Source: Luidia sarsii (lineage: Eukaryota > Echinodermata > Asteroidea > Paxillosida > Luidiidae). From it: 64,000 nt of DNA. Made by a program: the position numbers and the translations under genes. Each line of letters begins with the position of its first letter. Position 1 is the stretch's first letter. The notes beneath the pieces were generated by a model that saw only the letters and a list, made by a program, of their open reading frames with translations, had not been told where the DNA came from and ran no database searches. The stretch is taken from contig OX465108.1 in NCBI GenBank assembly GCA_949987565.1, positions 2,418,677 through 2,482,676 of the forward strand. Direction: 5' to 3'. Below, one piece after another: positions 23,801 through 35,800 of the stretch.

Positions 23801-26800
23801 CCCCAGATTTGAATAATTCAAATAACTGCATAATTGTTGACAATCGTGTCAGCAGTTGGCAGTATATCGCCATTTTGAAAACTCCATTTTGCTTGAATTT
23901 GGTCACTTCTCGTCATTACTCGTCACCGACCTTGATGCTATTATGTGCATGTACGTACCTGATCTGCATCGTTGGGTTCCACGTACAGGTAGGAGGCTTC
24001 ACTGACTGGTCTGCGCTTTTGGTAGGTGGAGTCTCTAGAGGGCGCTGTTGCACCACCGTTGGGATTGTAGATGGGCTGGATGGAGCGTGGGGTGAATTGC
24101 GGGCGACAGGGTCATAAGCGAGCCTCGTGTCAAAATCCATCGGCTATGGCTGGATTCTACACACGAGTCTATGGGGATAGGCTAGGGGGAAGCCAGGAAG
24201 CGGCTGCCCATAGACTTGTGCGCAATTCAAAGCCGTAGCCGATTCAATTGGACGGAGCCTTACGCATCCGTTCAAGCATGCTTGCGTGTGGATATGATGC
24301 AATGGAACACTGTGATATGGATGTGCATGTACAGTACTATACAGGAGAAGATAAACCCTTTCAACCTCGTCAAAATTCCATCCATGGGAAGATCGGAAAA
24401 ATTTGCATGAAATCTGTTGCGTTAATTGACCGCAGTGTAAAAAGGTCAGTCTCGATATTCTGGGCATTCCCAGGGAAAATATTGCAGTGTGAAAAGGCCT
24501 TGACTACTCGCATTCTTGGTCTCTAAGAGTGGCAATCTTACCTCTTCCTCCTCCTCCTCCTCCTTGCCTTTGTTCTTCAGGCTATTGACGACCGAAAGAG
24601 GGACCCCCGAGCCTCTCTTGTCCTTCCTGTCCGCGAGTAGATCGGCGTAGTCGAGCTCATTCTCAACCTGGAGAGGGGCGACAATGGACAGCATTGAGGT
24701 ATAAGGTGCCGTAAAGTGCAGTCAATCAAAGTAACGATAGGCTTACAGTTATACTAATGATAGGTAGATGAAATGGTAGATAGGAATCTTAGTTCTGACT
24801 TACTTGGCCACATGGATGTTTCAGGATATCTCCAAAGGGTGAAACTGGATTCTAAAAAGAGGGGAAAAAAGAAAATTTGATAACAGTCTACACTCGCAAG
24901 TAACTCTTTTTTTTACCCAGAGTAATATAGAACATTATTGGTGCCAACTGCTTGCTAAAATTTAATGTCAAGAGCCTGAAGTTTCGATTCTAGCAGGACT
25001 CTTTTCGATCAGAGCCTCAAACCATTACAAGCCTTCATCCTGTCATCAGATGGAGTAGGTTTGCGGTGACACCATGCAAAATTCTCTTTTGTGAATGTGT
25101 GGTTCTTAAAAGAACCGGAGGAACTCGATGTTTCAAACAGTATTTTGTTCGTCATCAGGAGTTACGGTATTCTCACCATGAAAACCTTCAAATCTCATTT
25201 AAGCCTTCAGATCTTACCCAAAGAAGTCCTACACTAACCACTGAAAATTAATCACTGAAGTCTTTGAGAAAGGTCCTGCTAGGATCCTGATGTCGAGCCC
25301 TCTATATTTTTTTTCAAGATGATCCTGAAAAATCACGAGAAAGAGATCTTTGGTGGTAGACCGCCTACCTTCTGGTAGAACTTCACCAGGTCCTGGAGGT
25401 CCTTGAATACGGGCATTTCGCCGACTACGATGTACTTCCCTGTGGGCGTCAGGTCTATCATGAAATGCTTGCAGCGCGTTTCACCCCTGTTATGAGAGAG
25501 TCGAGAGGAACTCCTGGTTAGAGGCACAACTGATACACACCAATTAAGATCTGCTTAACCACTTCACGCTAGGGCCAGGGCTAGGACTGGGGCTAGGAGT
25601 AGGGCTAGGGCTAGGACTGGGGCTGCAGCTGGGGCTGGGGCAAAGGCTAGGGCTAGGGCTGGGGCTAGGGCTGGGCCAGGGCTAGAGCTATGGCTAGAAG
25701 TGGGGGCTAGGGCTAGAGCTAAGGCTAGAGCTAGGGCTAGGGCTTGGGCTTGGGCTTGGGCTTGGGCTAGGGCTAGGGCTAGGGCTTGGGCTAGAGCCAG
25801 GGCTAGGGCTAAGGCTAGGGCTAGAGCTAGAGCTAGGGCTAGGGCTAGGGCTAGGACTAGGTCTGATGCCCAATGGCTGAAGCTACTTACTTGATGGACA
25901 GAGAGTAGCCAAAGCGACTCTCACTGACTCTGATCAAATAGGAGCCTATCTCCAGGTCATTGAGTAAATCCTCTGCTCGCCTATAAGAGTGGAGATAAGA
26001 CAATTGATACGTCATCATACATGTACATCATATCATACATCATATATCAGTGACAGATTCAACTTGACACACAATACTAATCAAATCTTCATTGAGTTAC
26101 ACTCTCGCCGATGCAAAATACATTTTTTTAAAAAAGAAACTGAGAGCAATATTCGTGGGAGATAAACCGAGGTTAATTGTTAACCAGTGCTGACTGGTTT
26201 ACCCTGACTGGGCTGCCACTCAAGGCATGGATAGCTCTGGGTAGAGCACTGTTACGTTTAATCAGAGGTTTGGCTTTAAATCCAGGTCCAGTCAATTTTT
26301 TTCAGATTGCATCTGTTTCTCCGAAAGCTGATGCACTCTTCCCAACTGTTTGGTCTGTGCTATCCATAGACATACTATACAATATAACTTATAGACTGAA
26401 CTGCCATGGGGGCTGCCATCTTTACCAAAGTATGGGCGGAAGTTATGAGTGTCGCCATGTTTGTACATCTGCTTGAATTGAACGCTGACCGTAAAAAAGC
26501 ATGCGACTGAAAAAACCCTCTATAGGCAGGAAGAGGGTCTCATATTTCGGCTCAATGAGTCCCCAAGTTCGTTTGATAACACACACCTCCGGGTGATGAT
26601 CCCGTGGAACCACTTGGCAAACAGTCCCGTCTGGTCCCGGACCGCCATGGACTGGGTGGCCTTGAACCAGTGGACCGAGGCCTGCCTGGTCCCCTCCTTG
26701 CCAAACAGGTTCTTCTTGATGCGCACAAACTCGTCCTCGATGATCTCGTCGTCCTCGTCATTGTCGTCCTCCTCTTCCTCGTCGGACGCCTCCTGCGGGG

Positions 26801-29800
26801 CACAAGTGACAACAACCAAAAGAAGTTAATGAATCTGTAAGGGGGCTGATGATGAAGCCTCAATTCTTCAGATCGTCGGCATTTTCGCAAAGTGGCGAAA
26901 ATCCGAGCACAAAAACTGAGTCTAAACCCATGTCTGTGTGTGTATAATCTTTGTGCCTATAACCTTCCGGTGGAGTTGACAAGTCAGATAAGGTTTGCAT
27001 GCCGGCTTGCATGGTGGAAATTTTGAGTGGAAGGTTTTGTGGTGACACCATGTAGCACTTCTCTTTCAAGAGTGTGGCTCTGAAAAGATCAGGCAACACA
27101 ATGTTTTGCGTATGTGTATCAACAAATTAGGAGGGCCCGACGTTTCGATCCTAGCCGGACCTTTCTCAAAGGCAAAATGACAAGGGACACAAACAAATAG
27201 GGAGGGAATGTGCATACCTTGTCTCCCTTGTTGTTGGCACCCTGTTGAAGCTGTATGGCTGGGGCCTCTATCTGGATCACTTTGTCTCCCCTTCGTATGG
27301 ACTCAAAAAAGGCTGCAAACACAAGATGCACCGTGAGAAGTATTACAGAAGAGTTTCGAGAATCTCAAAAGTTTGAGGGCCTGACGTTTCGATCCTAGAA
27401 GGACCTTTCTCAAAGGCTTTAGGGCCTGACGTTTCGATCCTAGAAGGACCTTTCTCAAAGGCTTTAGGGCCTGACGTTTCGATCCTAGAAGGACCTTTCT
27501 CAAAGGCTTTAGGGCCTGACGTTTCAATCCTAGAAGGACCTTTCTCAAAGGCTTTAGGGCCTGACGTTTCGATCCTAGAAGGACCTTTTTCAAAGGCTTT
27601 AGGGCCTGATGTTTCGATCCTAGAAAGACCTTTCTCAAAGGCTTTAGGGCCTGACGTTTCGATCCTAGAAGGACCTTTCTCAAAGGCTTTAGGGCCTGAC
27701 GTTTTCGATCCTAGAAGGACCTTTCTCAAAGGTCTTTGCTTGGATCGAAACGTCAGGCCCTCAGACTTTAACACACAAACTGTGGCAATCTTTTGGCCTT
27801 CACCAATGTTGCATAGGGCTTTTAATAAGGAAAGACCGACCAACTGTACTGTGCAGACTTACACTTGGGTATCTTCTTGTCGCCCTGCACCACCTTGGAC
27901 AGCTTCTGCTGCTGGTCCAGGCTCATCTTGGCCAGCTGGAGAAGGAAGGAGTTCATCTCCTCCCTCTGGATGGCGGCCTTCTTCTTCAGGGCCTTGTATC
28001 GGCACCTGGCCAGGAACCCGCGCACAACTGGCAGGGGGAAAAGAAAAAGAAGAAGAAGAAGAAAAAGAAGAAGAAAAAGAAGAAGAAAAAGAAGAAGAAA
28101 AAGAAGAGGAAAAAGAAGAAGAAAAAGAAGAAGAAAAAGAAGATGAAAAAGAAGTGGAAAAAGAAGAGGAAAAAGAAGAAGAAAAAGAAGAGGAAAAAGA
28201 AGAGGAAAAAGAAGAAGAAAAAGAAGAGAACAAGAAGAGGAAAAAGAAGAAGAAAAAGAAGAAGAAAAAGAAGAGGAAAAAGAAGAGGAAAAAGAAGAGG
28301 AAAAAGAAGAAGAAAAAGAAGAGGAAAAAGAAGAAGAAAAAGAAGAAGAAAAAGAAGAGGAAAAAGAAGAAGAAAAATAAGTTGAAAAAGAAGTTGAAAA
28401 AGAAGAAGAAAAAGAAGAGGAAAAAGAAGAAGAAAAAGAAGAAGAAAAAGAAGATGAAAAAGAAGAGGAAAAAGAAGAAGAAAAAGAAGAGGAAAAAGAA
28501 GAGGAAAAAGAAGAAGATGAGATCAACAAGCAATTGATTATTGTATCCAGCCTTCCTGATGATTCCCTCTCTATCTCCTTTCTTTAGCCCTTAACCTTGA
28601 GTGGCATTTTAGCCTTGTTTAGGGTGATTTTGCATTTAAAAAAATACTCAAGATATAAATTAACGTGATGTTCGCGTCAAGGAGAAGGTAATACAATGAG
28701 GGTTTGCCCTGCTCGATGTGATAAGCTTAAAGTGGTCAGTGCTTTGCCCGGTGGCTGATGAAAACATTTCAGGCAGCTTGGGTGGGTTCAGTTTGAAACC
28801 CGCCCGAGCAGCCTCGGTTATACTTGCTCGGCTTGGTTACACTTGCTTTACTCCTCGATATCAGTTGACAAAGGAAACACAGTGAGGGGGGAAACGCACT
28901 GTGAATATTATGTGTAAAAGGTCCATGTACGTGGGGTGATATAGTGACTTACTCTTCTGGATGTGCACGGCAGACTTGCCCATTTTCTGCATCTGTTCCT
29001 CCAACTGGTCCTGGTGGTAATACTTGAGGAAGATCTTGGTCTTGCTGCACATCAAATAATAAAGCAGACAAATTTGTAACTCCTGACAACATAAAAACTC
29101 AATAGCTTGAAGGACTTTTAGAATTCATCTGAGCTCCCTGGTGTCAGTTACTGTTATGCAGTACGTATCTCCATGCATTAAGGTTTTCCCATTGGCTCAT
29201 CAGAAACCTCATACTCATAGGCCCCCTAATCAGGGTAATTTAGAATGGACTTTTTACCATAATGAGTAAATAGTAATATTCTACATAGTACCGGTACTAC
29301 CTGTTGGTTATGGATAAAAAAACACATAAAAAAACAATTTGAACAATTCTAAAAAATAATAATTGAGCACTGGTACGTTAATCCAGATGTCTCGGGTTGG
29401 AGTCCCTGTCCAGTCAAAGTTTTCTTAATCAATTTATTTTTATTTTTCAATGTTTTCAAAGGTTCCCAATCAGTTTTTCCTTTATTTGTTTGACTGAAAT
29501 TCTAAAAAGCTGGTACAAGCACTGGTACATAAAACCAGAGGTCTCAGGTTCAAGTCCCGGTCCAGTCAAAGTTTTTCATTTTTCAAGATAACAAATTTAA
29601 GAGATGAACTCTATTAATTTTCGGCAAAGCTTTGGAAAACGTTCAGTTCATTTGGTGTCTGTAAGCAGTTCTCAGTACTTTTGAAATTCTTTTGAAATTC
29701 AATCTCTGTGTGTGTATTGGATATCAGGTCATGGCGGTCAAACAATTCTCTACTAATTTGTGTCTAAATGAAATTTAAAATCCCGCTTCTGCATCTTACA

Positions 29801-32800
29801 GATGCGCAAAAAAAGCTGGAATGGAAACGCCGGCTCTCCCGGACTTTTTAACGTCAATAATAAACTCCCGAAATTTGCGAAAAAAGGGGCTTCTACTCAC
29901 CCGACATGCCAGTCGGTCAAACCGACAGTCTTCAGGATCTTCACACAGCCGTGCTTGTCCTCGGACATCTTGGGGCTCCGCGCCAGCACTTTGTATCTGA
30001 AAATAAACCATTTTTTTTTTGTCCTCATTTTTTTTAAAACACAAATCTTCATCTTTTGTAGAGCAGACTCCCAAAGTTGTTGGGAACGTTAGTATGCTAA
30101 TCGGGACTATGCCTGCTACTCTCGCATCTAAGATTCAATCAGGGCCGGGCAATTATTCAAATGAGGCTGGCTTTGTAGAGGGCGAGACGACAGTTGTCGT
30201 GCATGGGTGCAAAGAGGTCCCCGGTGCCCTAATCATCCCATTTAGGGGTAGCGGCGGGTGGCTATGGGGTGTGTATGGCAGGCCCTTACCTCCTGACGAA
30301 GTCGGCAAACTGGGGCCTGAGTGCATAGCCCAGGCGTCTAATGCGTGTGGTCTCCAGCATGCCCGTGTAGCGAAGCTGTCACAGGGAGAGAGAGAGAGAG
30401 AGAGAGAAAGAGAGGGATGAAATTCTCATCCCCATCACAAATATCACCATTCACCATCATCACCACCATCACTACCATTCGCCATCATAACCATCATTCA
30501 CCATCAGCACCATCATTCACCACCATTCACCATCATCACCACCATCACCACCACCATCATCACCGCCATTATCATTCTCACCATGATCACCGTGACCATC
30601 ACCACATCAACACCAAAAACACCAATACCAGTCATCACCTCATAATTATCACCTTATCCTACCATAAGATCATGCATTACCCAGCCTCCCCATCAAAATC
30701 GTCCTCACAAAATCTCACTACGTGTATATATATCATAACACTCCACAAACACAGCAACATAACAAAGGTTGCCCAACTGCTTAGCGACTGAAATTTCCAG
30801 AATACTAATCTCCGAAAAAAATGTACAGGGCCTGACATTTCGATCTCAGAAAGAAAGGCAGAATGGAAATGCTAAAATTATACGCAATTATTGCTCTACA
30901 AATCAATATTTTACGACGCACTTGATCCTGTTGATTGCAAGATTGCTTTACTATTGATTTTTGTTATGGAATGGGAGATTAGATTTGGTATCACTATCAC
31001 AGCTTCTTCCTATACCCAGACTATTTTGCATCACAGATTACCGGGGCTAAGAAATAGGGCACGCCGTGCCTCAACAGATTCCTAAAGCACTAATTTTCAA
31101 GCCGTTTAATAATCCAAAGTGATTCAATTACATCCCGTCCTACACTATCAGTGACTAACTGCCTTTACTAATTGCCTGGAAAACCTGGCAAATTGCAATC
31201 ACATTAAAACTGCCAGGGTAAGAGTACTTTCTGCTATTAAAAAAAAATATAAAAAATCAATGCCAGTCTGGGAGTGGACAAATAGGATTAGGATAATGTC
31301 ACCGCTGGACAATGAAACCACCTGCAGGAAACAGTGCGATGAATGTCAGCGTGTGTGTGGGCAAGGGATGGGAGGCTAGTGGAACCAAATGGCTCTCATC
31401 ACACACAGACACCAGGGGCCCATAAACCTCCCAAACAACTGTGGGCATCTTTGACTTTAACTTATGGAGTCCCCCGAGGGACATTTATTATTTTTTTTGA
31501 CGGAAAGAGGGTTAACGCCAGGATCATTGTCTGCCAGGTGGAGAAGCGGATGGGGAAATGGTCGGGTTATTTCAAAAAGAGCTACAATGGGGGGGGGGGG
31601 GGGGGGGAGGGGGGGAAGGGGGCAATTTCAAATTTCAAAGGAAACTGGCAGGCTCTGTTTGGAATGTGTCAAACAGAGGAAGGCTGGGACACATGGGAAG
31701 CACGTATGCACCATGCATGTGGCCTATCTAAAAGTGCATATGCGATGTACACGATACATGAATAAGCGAATGTATGTATTATGTATGTACAGTATATAGG
31801 ACAAGACAAGTGTGAGCTTTGCATTTCCATTCAGACATTCTTGCAACAGCATCATCATCTTCCTGCTCATCATCCTCCTCATCTTCATCTTCCTCATTCT
31901 CATCTTCATCTTCCTCATTCTCATCTTCATCTACCTCGTCCTCATCTTCATCTTCCTCATTCTCATCTTCCTCATCCTCATTCTCATCTTCCTCATCCTC
32001 ATCTTCCTGCTCATCATTCTCCTCATCTTCATCTTCCTCATCCTCATCTTCATCATCCTGCTCATCCTCATCTTCATCTTCCTGCTCATCATTTTCCTCA
32101 TCTTCATCCTCCTCATCCTCATTATGCTCATCTTCATCTTCCTCATCCTCATCTTCCTCATCTTCATCCTCCTGCTCATCCTCATCTTCATCCTTCTGCT
32201 CATCATCATCCTCATCTTAATTATCCTCCTCCTCCCCCTCATGAGTATTACCCCCCTCCTACTCTTCATCCTCAATCTCCCCACCTTCCTCATCCTCATC
32301 ATCTTTATTATCATCATCTTCTCTTTTGTATCTCCTATCTGCATGGCATGCTAGCTTCCCTCCATATCCTGAGAGGTCAGCACTCCATTCAAACCCCACC
32401 CCCCCCCAAATCACAGCCTTTCCCCGGTTAAATGAGCGGAATGAAAAGAGCTCTCACCTGCACCGTGACAAACTTGTCCTCGAACGTCTTGGCCGACTTG
32501 GTCACGTTAGGCTTGACGCAGCGGACAAAGTGTGGGTTGGACAGGTTCAGCAACTCCAGCAACACCGACAGGGAATTCTGGGCACGGGGCAAGCACCAGA
32601 AAAAGAAAATAACCATTCAGAATCGATCCAGGCACGCAAAGTGCTAATGAGACCAACTTTGGAAATGAGCACAGTCCTAATTATGCTGAGAGTTTGGGTA
32701 GTGATGGGTATTGTAGGGGAAATCACATCCAGCATGTCCAGTGAGGCCCTCTGAGACTATGGACCAGCAGTCTGGGCAGACTTTGAAACCAAACTTGACG

Positions 32801-35800
32801 CCTTAAAGCCACTACACAACATTGGTAAGATCGAAAAAGAGAAATGCTCACAGATTTACACAAAACTTATACAGTTTGAAGATGGTTATAGTAGAAACCT
32901 CTCACTGAAATCTTTCTGCCTAAAATGTTGTAATTTGGGAGAAATGAGTAAAAGAAATAGTTTACATCTCACCGAGATCTAAACTATTTTTTCAGAACAG
33001 TACGGCATTGAATGCTGCATTTTCGCGGAACAAATGAAGCGGTTTTCACTATTTGACCTCGACCAATGTTGTGTAGGGGCTTTAAAGAAAGTGCTGCTTA
33101 AAAAAAAACATTTTAAAAACAAAGTTCCCTGACCCCGAGCAGAGTACACAATGCCACAAAACTATCAAAAATTATATGCTTTTAAGTTTTAAGTTATAGG
33201 TTTTTTTTCAGAGCTCCCTTTTTCAGCACGCAATTGGGTAAAGCACTGAGCATTACAGTGCTAATGTTTGGTCGAGTACTGGCAAAACCCTCTTTGTTGT
33301 ACAGTACATGTACCTTCTCCCCTGATGTACAGAATCATATCATACCCAATGAAAGGTCTCCATCTCTCATAGGAGACTAATACAGAGAGTAAACAGACAT
33401 AAATTGCCTCCATTCTTGTCTGCTTACAAATCTCACCGGGGGGCCCCATTGGGTCTTTGTAGGGCGGGATCGCTTTCTTGTAAACTAACCCTAATGGTCT
33501 TGCATTGTATACATGGCACAAATTGGTTCACCTCAGGACATTGGGGTGACATGTCTCAAAAAAATGCACCGCCTTTAGAAGCAGAGTGCTTTGAACTGGG
33601 TTTCTTCTACACAGGCTTGTATCAGAGTGATGCTGGCTTTTCCAGAATTTATTTTCCGAAGATGTGACCCTGTTTTAATTCTGACAAAGAATTTTGAGGA
33701 ACACATCTTAAGTGTTCCAATGATGTGTGGCTCTTACATGTTTTATGTCTCTATATGAAATTATCTATATCAAACCAGTAGGCCTATTGTCACATTGTCA
33801 AGTTTTATTCCTACTAATAATGATTACCGTATCTGAAGCTCACCTTAAATTGGGCTCCTACGGTCAAGTTCTTCATGGTATTCCTCATCCCAAGCTATAA
33901 AATACAACAAAAATGAACAGGAAAAGGAATAAAAAAAAGAGAGAAAAATTGCCATTATTACATCCTGAATAATGCCGCGAACAAATTTAGTCCTTAAAGG
34001 ACTTTTTCTGGATTTGAGAGAGATTCTGCAAGGACCAATATACCATGCAGGCCCTCTCAATTTTTTTTTAAAAGAATCTTCTTCTTTTATGCAAATCGCC
34101 CAAAACAAGGCTAAAAAGCCACTCAAGGTTCAAGGCTAATGAAAGAAGGAGATAGAGAGGGGCTCAGGAAGATAGGAATTGATATTCAAAATCATAAAAA
34201 AGAGCTTCAATGCTCCAGACAATCACAGGCACCCTATGATGCAAACATGGCCCATTATACAGATCTATCCCGGGATCATACGGCCCGGCAATAGCAGTTG
34301 TTGCATTGTGAATGTGTCATCACTTCGCTGAAGTGCCCTTCTCTTGCACTCACCCTCTGTTTTGCCGACTTGCGGGATTTCCTCCGGCGGCTCTGCAGGG
34401 CCAGAGTCCCGGTCCTGGTCAATGTTCCTACGAAAGAAAAAGTTCCAGAAAGTCATACAAAAATGCTTCGGAAAAACATTGCCAGAAAGTCATACAAAAA
34501 TACTTCAGAAAAACATTGCCAGAAAGTCATACAAAAATGCTTCAGAAAAACATTGCCAGAAAGTCATACAAAAATGCTTCAGAAAAACATTGCCAGAAAG
34601 TCATTAAAAATGCTTCAGAAAAACATTGCCAGAAAGTCATACAAAAATGCTTCAGAAAAACATTGCCAGAAAGTCATACAAAAATGCTTCAGAAAAACAT
34701 TGCCAGAAAGTCATACAAAAAAGATTCAGAAAAACATTGCCAGAAAGTCATACAAAAATGCTTCAGAAAAACAATGCCAGAAAGTCATACAAAAAAGATT
34801 CAGAAAAACATTGCCAGAAAGTCATACAAAAAAGATTCAGAAAAACATTGCCAGAAAGTCATACAAAAATGCTTCAGAAAAACATTGCCAGAAAGTCATA
34901 CAAAAAAGATTCAGAAAAACATTGCCAGAAAGTCATACAAAAATGCTTCAGAAAAACATTGCCAGAAAGTCATACAAAAAAGATTCAGAAAAACATTGCC
35001 AGAAAGTCATACAAAAAAGATTCAGAAAAACAGTGCCAGAAAGTCATACAAAAATACTTCAGAAAAACATTGTAGAGAGCCTTAGCCAGAGTCGCATGCG
35101 TCTTGGACATTGTGGTGCTCATTGATCATCGATGTCCACAGATTTCCCTCTAATTTACACAGTTTGTAGATGGTCATGATAGAATTCTCATGCTGAAATC
35201 TTACGGTCTGGGACAGATGCCGTACTTCTCGAGAAATCTTCACTCAAACATCGACAAATAGTTTGTTACTCGCAAGTAATAAACTATTTCTTACACTACA
35301 GTCTGGTGCATAAACCGTGACGTTTTTTGGCATTTTCTACTTTCAACGATTACCATTTGAGCTCAAACCATCACAGTATTGCATTTTTTTGTTTAATGGT
35401 TTAACACACAAACTTTGGTAATCGTTTGACCTTTACCAATGTTGTATAGGGCCTTTAAAGGGACAGTCAACTAAGCATTCCATACCTCTGAAGATCTGGC
35501 TGACTAGGTCGTTGGTACTGGTCCGCAGTATCTGCATCACCTTTGAGGGCAAGGTGTCACGGTTCTTCTCCAGAAACAAGTTGGCACTGTATTCAACCTG
35601 TGGGGACAGAGTTGGGGGAGGGGGGGAGGAAGATTTCAAATGGTTGGACAAACATTTAGAGCGGACAGAACAGCTAAGAGTTCACACGTTAACATGGCCA
35701 CAATCTTATAAGCGTTCCTCTCAATCTGAACTCCGTACGCTTCACTGCACGCAAGGGTCGGCTCAGCTGCATGTCAGTGCGCTGCGAATTTGCGAGTCAG

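Noticed and set aside
23916..24140. Longer alternative frame over myosin exon 28
   Set aside because: It does not fit the phases of exons 27 and 29. The chosen 39-codon frame has a proper acceptor and donor.
27376..27735. CRISPR-like array
   Set aside because: The repeats are contiguous without unique spacers, in a eukaryotic intron, and derive from a Penelope motif.
27740..28537. Long ORFs over the AAGAAG tract
   Set aside because: Pure Glu/Lys or Ser/Phe low complexity from a microsatellite, open in many frames. The real coding exon here is exon 21 on the minus strand.
34298..35125. ORFs of 257-275 residues with a 37-residue repeat
   Set aside because: They come from the 37-bp tandem array read in all three frames, with no start context or domain.
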